Shown in pieces: positions 1 to 8,478 of a stretch of 64,000 nt of DNA. Each line of letters begins with the position of its first letter. Within the stretch, counting starts at the first letter, position 1. The stretch lies in the NCBI GenBank assembly GCA_049840395.1, contig JASGLD010000005.1, forward strand, positions 372,001 through 436,000, read 5' to 3'. Both the position numbers and the translations under genes were made by a program. The stretch is from CAILZL01 sp049840395. Its GTDB lineage: Bacteria; Pseudomonadota; Gammaproteobacteria; Steroidobacterales; Steroidobacteraceae. The notes beneath the pieces were generated by a model. That model was not told the DNA's origin. It worked only from the letters and a program-made list of their open reading frames with translations, and did no database searches.

Positions 1-1
1 G

Positions 2-286
2 GGGCAATACCCCACCGACTACGAAACTGCCGCGCAGTGGGCGAGCACATTGGCGGATCTGGAGTTCTATCGCTTGCCGCGTGGTGAAGTGGATGCGTAT
101 GCCGATCGTTTGCGAGCAGTAACCCAGGGGCAGGTGAGTACAGTCATCAGCAGCGCGTTACCCGCGTCGGAAAATCTGCAATTCGTGTTGATCGGCAAAG
201 CGGCCACGTTGCGTTCGCAGGTAGCCAAGTATGGAACCGTCACCGAAATGTCTCTTGCTGCTCCCACCTTTGCTGTATCGCGTTGA
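2..286 (+). CDS. C-terminal end of an M16 family (insulinase-like) zinc peptidase, partial
   Basis: The reading frame is open from the left edge of the window and ends at 286, giving 94 residues of C-terminus. The pattern YPTDYETAAQWASTLADLEF, followed by a YRLP..EVDAYADRL segment and a VLIGKA strand, matches the last part of M16 peptidase C-terminal domains (PqqL/YmxG type). In this family the N-terminal domain carries the HxxEH zinc site and the C-terminal domain closes over the substrate. The zinc site lies outside the window, so activity cannot be judged. The assignment rests on the tail only. Confidence 0.75.
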   Translation, partial: GQYPTDYETAAQWASTLADLEFYRLPRGEVDAYADRLRAVTQGQVSTVISSALPASENLQFVLIGKAATLRSQVAKYGTVTEMSLAAPTFAVSR

Positions 287-440
287 AAGACATGTCGATG
301 CCATTGCCGCCTGTACTGCTTTAAGGTTTGTCAGGCGGCTTGCATCCATCGTGAAATTGGGTCAGGTTTCTAAAATAGATTTAATGATTGCTCATCTAAC
401 GATCACTTGTTGATCTTCACAAACTCGTCCGGGGGAATTT

Positions 441-1211
441 ATGCGTACTCGTAGCCTGTTATGCGCCACCTTGCTTTGCTTAAGCGCTGCGCCAGTGTTT
501 GCCGCGACCGCTGTACCCGACTACATCAAATCGGCAGTGGCTGATGCCAGTCGTCCCGAGAAAGATGTGGCGCGCGATGTGAATCGCAAGCCTGCCGATG
601 TGTTGACCTTTGCCGGCGTGAAGCCCGGCGATAAGGTGGGCGAGCTGATGCCGGGGGGTGGCTACTTCAGCAAGTTGTTCTGCAAGATCGTTGGCGATAA
701 GGGCCACGTCTACACCATGAATGTCACGCCCGCAGTGAAGATGGATCGTCCAGCCCCCGATGTCAGCACCGGCGCACCGGCTGCGCCCGCTGCCACCGGC
801 ACACCCTGCACCAACATCACCGCCGATGCCAAACTGGCTGCTGATTTCAGCCTGCCCAGTGGCCTCGATCTGGTGTGGACCTCAGAGAACTATCACGACT
901 TGTACAACAAGATGTTCGGCGCGCCGGACATGAAGAAATTCAACAAGGTGGTGTTCGATGCGCTCAAGCCGGGTGGTGTGTACATGGTGGAAGATCATGC
1001 CGCTGCCGTAGGTTCGGGTTCACGTGATACGGAAACCCTGCATCGCATCGATGCCGAGCAGGTGAAGAAGGACGTGGTGTCGGCCGGTTTTGTGTTCGAA
1101 GGTAGCAGTGATGTGCTGAAAAATTCAGCCGATCCGCACGATGTGAAAACCTTTGAGCTGAGCGGCAAGAGCGACAAGTTCCTGCTCAAGTTCCGCAAGC
1201 CGGCGAAATAA
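441..1211 (+). CDS. secreted class I SAM methyltransferase-like protein
   Basis: The 256-residue product starts with a clear Sec signal peptide (about residues 1-21, ending PVFA). A Rossmann-type segment follows: FAGVKPGDKVGELMPGGGYF resembles motif I of the predicted methyltransferase family COG4798. A later block (DALKPGGVYMVEDH) matches the post-motif II strand typical of class I methyltransferases. The middle holds a Pro/Ala-rich stretch with two cysteines around residue 110-125. The start follows a GGGGG-type ribosome site at about 431. What it methylates, if anything, is unknown; a periplasmic location is odd because SAM is cytoplasmic. It appears to be a single-gene unit with a hairpin after the stop codon. 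Confidence 0.7.
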   Translation: MRTRSLLCATLLCLSAAPVFAATAVPDYIKSAVADASRPEKDVARDVNRKPADVLTFAGVKPGDKVGELMPGGGYFSKLFCKIVGDKGHVYTMNVTPAVKMDRPAPDVSTGAPAAPAATGTPCTNITADAKLAADFSLPSGLDLVWTSENYHDLYNKMFGAPDMKKFNKVVFDALKPGGVYMVEDHAAAVGSGSRDTETLHRIDAEQVKKDVVSAGFVFEGSSDVLKNSADPHDVKTFELSGKSDKFLLKFRKPAK

Positions 1212-1233
1212 ACGGCAGGCATTAAATGCAGTA

Positions 1234-1258
1234 AACAGGCCCCGCAAGGGGCCTGTTC
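1234..1258 (+). terminator. stem-loop terminator candidate
   Basis: A perfect 10-bp stem (AACAGGCCCC / GGGGCCTGTT) closes a GCAA tetraloop 22 bases after the methyltransferase-like stop codon. No long T run follows, so it may be a weak terminator or an mRNA-stabilising hairpin. Confidence 0.6.
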
Positions 1259-1283
1259 ATTTGTGAGATCAGGAGGGGACCGC

Positions 1284-2195
1284 ATGTCGATTCAACGCTT
1301 GTCTAAACTAGCCTCGAAATCATCTCTGCAGTGGTTTGTCTGTACGCTATTGATGTTGCTGGGTTGCGTACAAGTCCAGGCCCAAGGCGCTAAGCCCTAC
1401 ACCGATTGCAAAGATTGTCCCCTGATGATCAATGTACCCGCCGGCGAATTTCAGATGGGATCGCCCGAATCGGAACCGGGACGCGTCAAAACGGAAGGCC
1501 CGTTGCATAAAGTAACTATCGGCAAAGGCTTTGCGATGAGTGTGCATCCCATCACGCGCGATGAGTTTGCTGCTTTCGTTACTGATGCTCGACGAGCCGA
1601 TCCCGAAGCGTGCAAGACCATGGAGGCGGGGAAGTGGACCGATAAAACCGGCTGGAGCTGGCGTAACCCCGGCTATGTGCAAACCGGTAAAGACCCAGTG
1701 GCTTGCACCAGCTTTGACGATGCGCAGGCCTATGCCGAATGGCTGACTAAAAAAACCGGCAAGCGTTATCGCTTACCGACGGAAGCGGAATGGGAATATG
1801 CCGCTCGCGCCGGCAGCAATACCGCGTATTGGTGGGGCGCGCAGGCCAGTCACGAATATGCCAACTACGGTACCGAGAAATGCTGCGATGCCTTGAAGCA
1901 AGGCAGAGATCAATGGGATTACACCTCGCCCGCCGGTGGCATGCGCGCCAATGCCTTTGGTCTGTATGACATGGGCGGCAATATTTTTCAGTGGACGGTT
2001 GATTGCTGGAACGACTCCTTCGTCGGGGCGCCAGCCGACGGCTCGGCATGGAAGAGCGGCAACTGTCAGGAGCCCGTGCAACGCGGCAGTTCCTGGCATG
2101 CCAGCGCGGACTATATCCGCGTCGCCTATCGGGTTCATTTCAATCACGCGGATCGCAATATCTACATGGGTTTTCGTCTCGCTCGCGATCTTTAG
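1284..2195 (+). CDS. SUMF1/FGE-sulfatase domain protein, secreted
   Basis: The 303-residue protein has an N-terminal hydrophobic signal ending near QVQAQG. A formylglycine-generating-enzyme/sulfatase-modifying-factor fold (SUMF1, C-type-lectin-like) follows: PAGEFQMGSPESEPGR, the HPITRDEFAAFV segment, RLPTEAEWEYAARAG, GLYDMGGNIFQWT and RGSSWH...YRVHF. Family members include true FGEs but many are non-catalytic or work on other substrates. The copper-binding cysteines of real FGE are not evident, so sulfatase activation is not claimed. The start at 1284 is chosen because AGGAGG sits at 1271-1276; an in-frame GTG at 1263 lacks such a site. It is monocistronic as far as can be seen. Confidence 0.85.
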   Translation: MSIQRLSKLASKSSLQWFVCTLLMLLGCVQVQAQGAKPYTDCKDCPLMINVPAGEFQMGSPESEPGRVKTEGPLHKVTIGKGFAMSVHPITRDEFAAFVTDARRADPEACKTMEAGKWTDKTGWSWRNPGYVQTGKDPVACTSFDDAQAYAEWLTKKTGKRYRLPTEAEWEYAARAGSNTAYWWGAQASHEYANYGTEKCCDALKQGRDQWDYTSPAGGMRANAFGLYDMGGNIFQWTVDCWNDSFVGAPADGSAWKSGNCQEPVQRGSSWHASADYIRVAYRVHFNHADRNIYMGFRLARDL

Positions 2196-2828
2196 CTGAT
2201 CGGCGGCTCCAGCTGGTTTGGCGCCGACTCTACTGGGTGGATTGCGGCGCCTGTAAACATGGTTGCGCCATTAATTCATCCAGTTTTATTTAATTTCCTG
2301 GTAGAGGTTGAGTCAGCAAATACTCTGAAACTGAATGAATCTTTTGCGCAACAATCAGTCTGAATGTGGTTATTTAACTTCAAATGTGACAAATAAACAT
2401 CAATATTCTAAGTCACATACTTGCAGCATCGAGACTGCCTTTGTTCCGCGCTAACATAAATAAAAGCCTTTAATTTCAATTAATTAAATTGATTTTCAAT
2501 GTTTGATGAGGTGCGCATGGCCTATGCGCGGAGCTCCAAGACGCTATTTGGCGGCCATCAATAGTTAGAGTGTTTTCTCAAAACAACAAAACTTTTCTTG
2601 TTGTGAATATCGCACAGTGATAGAAAGCGCGGTCAATTACTTTATTGGAGAATTGGTGCGCGCTCTCCCCGACGCCAACAAAATCTAATTGGTAATTTTG
2701 ATTAAGTCTTGGCAATCGACTGGGGTCGTTCCAAGGCGCGGCTTGAGCAGCCCACACGAAATGGTGGGAGTGGGCGGAGCTTTAGCCGGTTCGCAACCAA
2801 TAGCTATCCATCTGAAAGAAGGTTGTAC
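2196..2828. promoter_or_regulatory. long AT-rich leader upstream of TonB receptor
   Basis: This 633-base stretch has no convincing gene and is clearly AT-richer than its neighbours from about 2290 to 2720. It holds several small inverted repeats: ATGTGAC at 2384-2390 against GTCACAT at 2412-2418; TCAATT-N5-AATTGA at 2476-2492; GCGCAT-N5-ATGCGC at 2513-2529; and an ACAACA/TGTTGT hairpin at 2583-2604. Any may be an operator or leader RNA structure for the downstream receptor. No Fur box with a good match was recognised. These are by-eye observations only. Confidence 0.4.
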
Positions 2829-5651
2829 ATGAGCAAGATACTTGCCTGCCTGTCAGGCGTTGCTGTGGCGATGGTCGCATCTACTGCGACTGCACAGACC
2901 GAGGGCGAAACCGCCGTTGGCCTTGAATTGGAAGAAATCGTGGTAACCGCTGAAAAGCGCGACACCAATCTGCAGAAAACCGCTGAGTCGATTACGGTAT
3001 TTACCGGCGAGCAGCTGAAGCGAGAAGGTAAAACTCGCGTCGACGAAATTTTGAACGGCGTTGCGGGCATCAACCTACAGTCCAACCAAGTAGGTTCCGA
3101 CGTGTTCATCCGCGGCAACTCGCAAGGCGTGGCGGTAGTTGTGGACGGTTCCGTCAACATGCGTTCCGAAGCATTGCGCGGCGCTACGCTGGACGTATCG
3201 CAAGTCGAAGTTATGCGTGGTACTCAGGCGGCAACCACTCTCGGTGGCAACGTGCTTGCAGGTGCTGTGAGCCTTGTCAGCAACACTCCCGTGTTCGAAT
3301 ACCAGGCCAGCGGCTCCGTTGAAGTGGGCAGCTACGAGCTTCGCAATACCGAAGGCGTCCTCAATCTGCCGATTGCCGACAATCAGGCGTTGCGCGTGGG
3401 CGTCTCATCGAACAAGCGCAATGGTTATATTTCTGCCAATGCGGGTAACTCGGAACAATTCCAGGGCCGCTTGAAGTATCGCTGGAAGCCTACCGATGAC
3501 CTCGACATCGTTGCCACTATCAACAATCAGAAGATTGGCGGCAACGGCGTCTCGGCCGGCACGCTGCTGTACACCGGTCACTGGACTCCATGGACCACTC
3601 TGGTGGGCAGCAATAACAGCTTTAACTGGACCAATCCGCTGACGGGTGCAACCAGCACTTACGCTGGCTATGGCGCGAATACCAATAGCGTATTCCGTTC
3701 ACCGGTTAACAACCTCGGTGTGGTCGCTACCACCGGTACTACCTACTCGCTGCCTTGCTATACGGGCGGCACTCCCTCGTTGGTGAGCACCAGCAGCACG
3801 ACTGCACCCTTGATCTATACCATTGGCTGCCCTGCCATGTTCGCCGCAGTGCGCGATGGCGTAACTTACGATCAACGCAGCAACCCGTGGGATGATGGTT
3901 ACCCGGCCGACGTGTGGCCCAACAATCCCTACCGTCGCACCGACATCAAGAGCTACCAATTGGATATCAATTGGGACACCGCAATCGGCAAGCTGACTGC
4001 AGTGCCTTCGGTTCAGAAAGCCACCTTCGTTTCTCAGGAAACGCAGCGTGGTACCAGCTACATGGCTGAGAACCGCACGCAAAGTTCAGAACAGCTGGAT
4101 GTGCGTCTGGCTTCCAACAATAACGATTCGAATCTGATCTGGCTGGGTGGTTTGAACTACAACCATACGGGCGCTTCAGAAGGATTGTTCCGCACTATCT
4201 CGCTGCCTGTTACGGCATATCCGACCGCAGGCGGCACTCAGCTGACCAACTGCTACATCACAAACTCGCCCTTCCTGTGTTACGTATCCAGCCGCACTCT
4301 CGGTGGCGGTACCACTGACATGGCTGCTTATGCGAACGGCACTTTGAGCTTGCTGGCAGACAAGCAACTGCGAGTTTCCGCAGGTGCGCGCTACAACCAC
4401 AGCAAGGTTTCCTACAACGCGACCAACGAATTGTTGAGCGACGCTGAAGGCAACAACACTTACTACCTCAATGTAGTGAACAGCGGCGGCACTTATACTG
4501 CTACGTCGGTCAGCGTTCCGTACACCGTCATCAAGGGCGACGCGTACTACAACCATTCGGTATGGAATGCCGGCGTTGAGTATGACCTGATGCCTGAAGT
4601 CATGGCTTACGCAAACTACGCCACTGGCTTCCAGCGCGGCACTTTGGGTGTATCCGGCATGGGTGTGTCTGCAACCAGCCTCGCTGCTCCGACTCCTGGT
4701 TTGACATTGGAACAGATGTCTCTGGGTTTGAAGAGCCGCTGGTTTGAGAACAAGCTGCAAGTGAACGTGGAAGCTTTCGATTCCCGCTACCACAATCGCA
4801 CGTTCAATAACATTGGCTTGGGCAGCTCGGTAGGTTCAACGGCTGGTGCCGGAACGGGTGCAACCTGTACGGTGGGCTCAGCAAATCCTGCTGCGGCTTC
4901 CATTCTTGCAGCCTCTGACGCAGCTTGCGTTGCATTCAACACGTCCTCGTACTATGCGGACATGAAGTCGGCCGGTGTTGACCTCGATGTGGTTTATCTG
5001 CCTTTCGCCAATGATCGCATCGACTTCTCTCTGGAATACCTCAAGTCCTATGTGACCGGTGTCAAGGGCATCAGCGGCAACATCACTTCGGCTGATATCT
5101 TGTCGCTGGCCGGCATTTCCGCGCCGACCGGCCCAGAAAGCCAGCTTGCTAACACCTTGGCCGCTAACATCAACAGCTACCTGGGTGCAATTACGGGCTC
5201 GACGCTGACCAACTCGCCACGCTGGAGTGGCAACCTGAGCTATCAGCATGAGTTCGCATTTGCTTCAGGCGGCAAACTGACGCCACGCGCTGCAGTGAGC
5301 TACAAGAGCGAGTATTGGATCAACCCGAGCGGTGGCACCACCGTTGGCGGTGCTGCAGGTACTAACGCCATTACTGAATCTGCCTTGGCCATGAAGACGG
5401 GTAACTACTATCCGTTGGTACAGCGCAGCTATGCTCTGTACGACTTCTACACGACGTACGAAGCAAGCGATGGCAAGTGGCAGCTCAGCGGCTATGTGAA
5501 GAATATTGAGAACAAGGCTGTCATGACCAGTGCCTCGCCGTCAGCGGCCGCCACCAGCAGCGTTGCGCTCAATAACGTAGTGGTCACGGGTGGTTATGTG
5601 GACCTGTTGGCGCCACGTACCATTGGTCTGATCCTGCGCGCTAACTTCTAA
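2829..5651 (+). CDS. TonB-dependent outer-membrane receptor
   Basis: The 940-residue product has a signal peptide ending at STATA-Q. A TonB-box-like EIVVTAEKR follows, then a plug domain (about residues 40-150: ESITVFTGEQL, VDEILNGVAGI, DVFIRGN, VEVMRGTQAATTLGGNVLAGAV) and a long beta-barrel ending in an aromatic strand (IGLILRANF), the usual outer-membrane insertion signal. Such receptors import large or scarce substrates using the TonB-ExbBD system; the substrate cannot be named. The start at 2829 follows AGAAGG; an upstream in-frame start at 2709 would place a non-signal-like extension before the signal peptide. It is a clear paralogue of the receptor at 59497. A strong terminator follows. 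Confidence 0.93.
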   Translation: MSKILACLSGVAVAMVASTATAQTEGETAVGLELEEIVVTAEKRDTNLQKTAESITVFTGEQLKREGKTRVDEILNGVAGINLQSNQVGSDVFIRGNSQGVAVVVDGSVNMRSEALRGATLDVSQVEVMRGTQAATTLGGNVLAGAVSLVSNTPVFEYQASGSVEVGSYELRNTEGVLNLPIADNQALRVGVSSNKRNGYISANAGNSEQFQGRLKYRWKPTDDLDIVATINNQKIGGNGVSAGTLLYTGHWTPWTTLVGSNNSFNWTNPLTGATSTYAGYGANTNSVFRSPVNNLGVVATTGTTYSLPCYTGGTPSLVSTSSTTAPLIYTIGCPAMFAAVRDGVTYDQRSNPWDDGYPADVWPNNPYRRTDIKSYQLDINWDTAIGKLTAVPSVQKATFVSQETQRGTSYMAENRTQSSEQLDVRLASNNNDSNLIWLGGLNYNHTGASEGLFRTISLPVTAYPTAGGTQLTNCYITNSPFLCYVSSRTLGGGTTDMAAYANGTLSLLADKQLRVSAGARYNHSKVSYNATNELLSDAEGNNTYYLNVVNSGGTYTATSVSVPYTVIKGDAYYNHSVWNAGVEYDLMPEVMAYANYATGFQRGTLGVSGMGVSATSLAAPTPGLTLEQMSLGLKSRWFENKLQVNVEAFDSRYHNRTFNNIGLGSSVGSTAGAGTGATCTVGSANPAAASILAASDAACVAFNTSSYYADMKSAGVDLDVVYLPFANDRIDFSLEYLKSYVTGVKGISGNITSADILSLAGISAPTGPESQLANTLAANINSYLGAITGSTLTNSPRWSGNLSYQHEFAFASGGKLTPRAAVSYKSEYWINPSGGTTVGGAAGTNAITESALAMKTGNYYPLVQRSYALYDFYTTYEASDGKWQLSGYVKNIENKAVMTSASPSAAATSSVALNNVVVTGGYVDLLAPRTIGLILRANF

Positions 5652-5690
5652 TCTCTGCTGTAAAGCAAAGAGCTGAGTAAGCAATAAAGA

Positions 5691-5728
5691 AAGGCCGGTG
5701 AAACTTAGTTTCGCCGGCCTTTTCTTTT
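5691..5728 (+). terminator. Rho-independent terminator of TonB receptor
   Basis: A 14-bp stem (AAGGCCGGTGAAAC / GTTTCGCCGGCCTT, one G-T pair) with a three-base loop is followed by TTCTTTT. Confidence 0.92.
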
Positions 5729-5754
5729 GTGTTGCGCGATACGAGTAACCCGGC

Positions 5755-5787
5755 ACAAATAAAAAGGGCGGACATCTGTCCGCCCTT
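5755..5787 (-). terminator. Rho-independent terminator of aldo/keto reductase
   Basis: An 11-bp perfect stem (AAGGGCGGACA / TGTCCGCCCTT) is followed on the minus strand by a T run (AAAAA at 5761-5765 read in reverse). It sits 25 bases past the stop codon of the minus-strand gene. Confidence 0.85.
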
Positions 5788-5811
5788 GTCATGATCGATG
5801 ACTACTAAGTG

Positions 5812-6897
5812 CTATGCCTTGGCATCCCAAAAATCCTGCATGCGCTTACGCATGGCCGCATCGGGTAGCACACCGCGAGCAGCGGCTTGATTGGCTTCCA
5901 TGTGTTCGATCTTGGTGCTGCCGGGAATGGCCACCGTGACTGCCGGATGCGAGATCACAAACTTCAACAGGAACTGCGACCAGTTGCTGCAATTGATATC
6001 CGCGGCCCACTTGGGCAATTCGCGACCATCCGCCGACAGCAACGTACGTCCACCGCGACCGCCGAAGGGCACATTCACCATCACGCCGATCTTGCGCTCC
6101 AAGGCCAGCGGCAACACGGTCTGCTCGGCTTCGCGACTTTCGATGGAGTAATTCACCTGCACGAAATCGACGGGATACTTCTTCATGTATTCCACCATCT
6201 GCGCATGTTGCGAAGTGTTGGAAGTGGTCATCCCTAAGTAACGAATCTTGCCGGCCTTCTTCCACTCCTGCAGCTTGGGCATGATTTCGTCGATGCCGCT
6301 CATGTTGTGCACCATCAACAAATCCAGTTTGTTGGTTTTGAGTCGTTCCAGTGAACGCTCGAAACTCTTCTCGCCGCTGACATTGTCCATGGTCATGCCG
6401 CCCATACCACCACCGGGGCCACCGCCGGGCGCGCCGCCTGCTGGTGGTGCGCCGCCTGGAGGACCGCCTGCGCCTTGTGGTGCGGCTCCGCCAGCCGGTG
6501 CGGCGCCCATGCCCATTCCCATGCCGCCGCCGGCGGTCAACTTGGTGCTGAGGAAAAATTTGTCGCGCAGTTTCAGATTGTCCAACAGCTTGCCGATGGT
6601 GGCTTCGCTCTCGCCATAGCTCGCAGCGGTGTCTATCACGCTGCCGCCCAATTCATTCATACGTTTGATCATGGCTTGCAGACTGGCCAGGTTGGCATCG
6701 GTGAAAGAATTGGTGCCGACGCCCACTGGCGGCAGCTTCTCGCCGGTACTGGGAATGGCCTTGGTAATCAGCGGCAACTTGCTGTCGGCAGCCAGCACAC
6801 TACTGATGCCTGCCGGCGCCAAGGTGGCCAGGCCGGTATAGAGCCCGAGCTTCACTGCATCGCGGCGCGTGGTGGAGAAACGATCGGATTCGCTCAT
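5812..6897 (-). CDS. Tat-exported aldo/keto reductase with Gly/Pro/Met-rich insertion
   Basis: The 361-residue product begins with a twin-arginine signal (STTRRDAVKLG, cleavage near LAAD). The aldo/keto reductase barrel then shows its catalytic tetrad: D89 (VIDTA), Y94 (ASYGES), K119 (STKL) and H197 (MVHN). Inserted right after beta-strand K119 is a low-complexity stretch, about residues 123-170, made almost only of Gly, Pro, Ala and Met. This is absent from ordinary family members and lies at the mouth of the active site. Enzymes of this group reduce carbonyls with NADPH; export through Tat suggests it folds with cofactor in the cytoplasm. Substrate unknown. The start follows GAGGTG; it is a single-gene unit. 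Confidence 0.88.
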   Translation of the reverse strand: MSESDRFSTTRRDAVKLGLYTGLATLAPAGISSVLAADSKLPLITKAIPSTGEKLPPVGVGTNSFTDANLASLQAMIKRMNELGGSVIDTAASYGESEATIGKLLDNLKLRDKFFLSTKLTAGGGMGMGMGAAPAGGAAPQGAGGPPGGAPPAGGAPGGGPGGGMGGMTMDNVSGEKSFERSLERLKTNKLDLLMVHNMSGIDEIMPKLQEWKKAGKIRYLGMTTSNTSQHAQMVEYMKKYPVDFVQVNYSIESREAEQTVLPLALERKIGVMVNVPFGGRGGRTLLSADGRELPKWAADINCSNWSQFLLKFVISHPAVTVAIPGSTKIEHMEANQAAARGVLPDAAMRKRMQDFWDAKA

Positions 6898-7309
6898 GGG
6901 GCACCTCGTATTCGGCGGGACAGATAGCAGAAGGCGCCGATCATAGTCCTGAGCGCTGACCGTTCAGCGTCAAGAGATGTTAATCCGACCGGTGCTCTGC
7001 ATTGCAGGACGCGGCGCGGCTGAGTAGAGTCGGCCCCAGCCTTCTGAAAGGACCCGCATGCTCATGGCACAACAGTTGGCGGCAACCCGGCTGGTTCCGG
7101 TTGCCCACGGCCCCCGGACAGTTTCCGTCCGATCTCTATCTTTTATTACACCCGCCCGATGGATTCCAGCGGGTGCTACCACGGCACCATTTCAAAGGCA
7201 CGTAAACAATGTGCTGGTTGGCTGCGTGCGCAGTGACAACTGAAAAATTCCAATGATGTCTTGATGTATAGGTAAACCCCGATTCTTTGGCGATTCTTCG
7301 GAGCGACTC
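6898..7309. other. 412-base intergenic region, no firm gene
   Basis: This stretch separates the divergent aldo/keto reductase and GST genes. A 61-codon frame at 7058-7243 has a plausible AAAGGA site before its ATG but shows no recognisable domain and an Arg/Ala-rich composition typical of chance frames. It is recorded here rather than called as a gene. Promoters for both flanking genes must lie here; none was identified with confidence. Confidence 0.5.
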
Positions 7310-7912
7310 ATGCTGAAAGTCTATGGCGATGTGTATTCCGGCAATTGTTACAAGATCAAGCTGCTGATGAACCAGCTCAATCTGAAACACGAATGGATAC
7401 CGATAGATTTGTTGAAGCAGGAAACCCGCACTCAAGAGTTCCTGGCAAAAAATCCCAACGGCAAGGTGCCTGTTCTGGAACTGACCCCGGGCGTATTTCT
7501 CGCTGAATCCAACGCCATCATTCACTACCTTGCGGAAAACTCGCAGTTCATTCCTCACGGCCGCTTCCAGCATGCGCAGGTGCTGCAGTGGCTGTTCTTC
7601 GAGCAATACAGTCACGAACCTTTCATCGCCACGGCGCGCTTCATCGTTCGCTACTTGAAGCGTCCTGCCGAAAGAGAAGCAGACCTGCAAGCCAAGATGG
7701 CGCCCGGCTACAAAGCGCTGGATGTCATGGAAAAACATCTGAGCGTGCATCCCTTCTTCGTCGCGGATCGTTACACCCTGGCGGATATCGCTTTATATGC
7801 ATACACGCATGTGGCGCATGAAGGCGGCTTCGATCTGGCCAACTATCCGAAGATTCGCGGTTGGTTGCAGCGTATTCGCGAACAGGCCGGCTATGTGGGT
7901 ATGGATAATTGA
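7310..7912 (+). CDS. glutathione S-transferase family protein
   Basis: The 200-residue protein has the GST layout: an N-terminal thioredoxin-like domain (about 1-78, LKVYGDVYSGNCYKIKLLMN, then NPNGKVPVLEL and the glutathione-binding ES in LAESNAIIHYLAE) and an all-helical C-terminal domain (FFVADRYTLADIALYAYTHV is the conserved N-capping/hydrophobic staple region). It probably conjugates or reduces small electrophiles in the cytoplasm. The start follows CGGAGC. The DUF1304 membrane protein begins 28 bases downstream and may be co-transcribed. Confidence 0.9.
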   Translation: MLKVYGDVYSGNCYKIKLLMNQLNLKHEWIPIDLLKQETRTQEFLAKNPNGKVPVLELTPGVFLAESNAIIHYLAENSQFIPHGRFQHAQVLQWLFFEQYSHEPFIATARFIVRYLKRPAEREADLQAKMAPGYKALDVMEKHLSVHPFFVADRYTLADIALYAYTHVAHEGGFDLANYPKIRGWLQRIREQAGYVGMDN

Positions 7913-7940
7913 TCGAGATGACTGATCAAGACAGGCACGT

Positions 7941-8294
7941 ATGAACTTTGCCGATGTCGTCATTGTCCTGGTCGCACTACTGCACCTGTACTTCATGGTG
8001 CTGGAAATGTTTCTCTGGGATAAACCCGCGGGCCTACGCGCCTTCGGTATCAGCAAAGAGTTTGCGACGGCATCTAAAGCACTGGCGGCCAATCAAGGTT
8101 TGTATAACGGGTTTCTGGCTGCAGGTTTGGTGTGGGGGCTGTTGATGGGAGCTGAGGGCACGCACATTAAAATCTTCTTTCTATGTTGTGTGTTGGTAGC
8201 CGGTGTTTATGGCGCGGTCACCGCCAGTCGCAAAATTTTATTTGTGCAGGCGCTGCCGGCGTTGTTGGGATTGGTGTTGTTGTATTGGCGGTAG
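7941..8294 (+). CDS. DUF1304 family membrane protein
   Basis: The 117-residue protein has four predicted membrane helices and matches DUF1304 from the HLYFMVLEMFLWDKPAGLRAF opening segment through NQGLYNGFLAAGLVWG. The family has no established function. It follows the GST gene by 28 bases on the same strand. Its stop lies 20 bases before a family A repeat pair shared with the convergent amidohydrolase. Confidence 0.85.
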   Translation: MNFADVVIVLVALLHLYFMVLEMFLWDKPAGLRAFGISKEFATASKALAANQGLYNGFLAAGLVWGLLMGAEGTHIKIFFLCCVLVAGVYGAVTASRKILFVQALPALLGLVLLYWR

Positions 8295-8313
8295 GCTAGG
8301 TTTTTTCACTGAT

Positions 8314-8401
8314 GCCCCCACCCTAACCCTCGGCAACTGCTCCCTGCGTTGCTCTACCTCCTGCATCCATGCAGTCGTCCCCCGTGAAACGGGGGAGGGG
8401 A
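8314..8401 (-). repeat. family A palindromic repeat A1a (interrupted)
   Basis: GCCCCCACCCTAACCCTC at 8314-8331 is the tail of a minus-orientation element. After about 45 unrelated bases its hairpin (CCCCCGTGAAACGGGGGAGG) appears at 8379-8400. It looks like a family A element split by a small insertion. Confidence 0.75.
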
Positions 8402-8430
8402 CTTTGATCGCCTGCAGAGAATTTCCTATT

Positions 8431-8467
8431 CCCTCCCCCGTTCCACGGGAGAGGGTTAGGGTGGGGG
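8431..8467 (+). repeat. family A palindromic repeat A1b
   Basis: CCCTCCCCCGTTCCACGGGA followed by a GGGTTAGGGTGGGGGC tail. It forms an inverted pair with A1a and ends 12 bases from the amidohydrolase stop codon, between two convergent genes, so it may act as a bidirectional 3' end structure. Confidence 0.85.
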
Positions 8468-8478
8468 CACTGCAAAGC

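Noticed and set aside
1284..2195. Sulfatase-activating formylglycine enzyme
   Set aside because: The fold matches, but the catalytic copper-binding cysteine pair of FGE was not seen and no sulfatase gene is nearby.
7058..7243. Small gene with a plausible ribosome site in the aldo/keto reductase-GST gap
   Set aside because: No domain, Arg/Ala-rich chance-like composition and overlap with equally long alternative frames.
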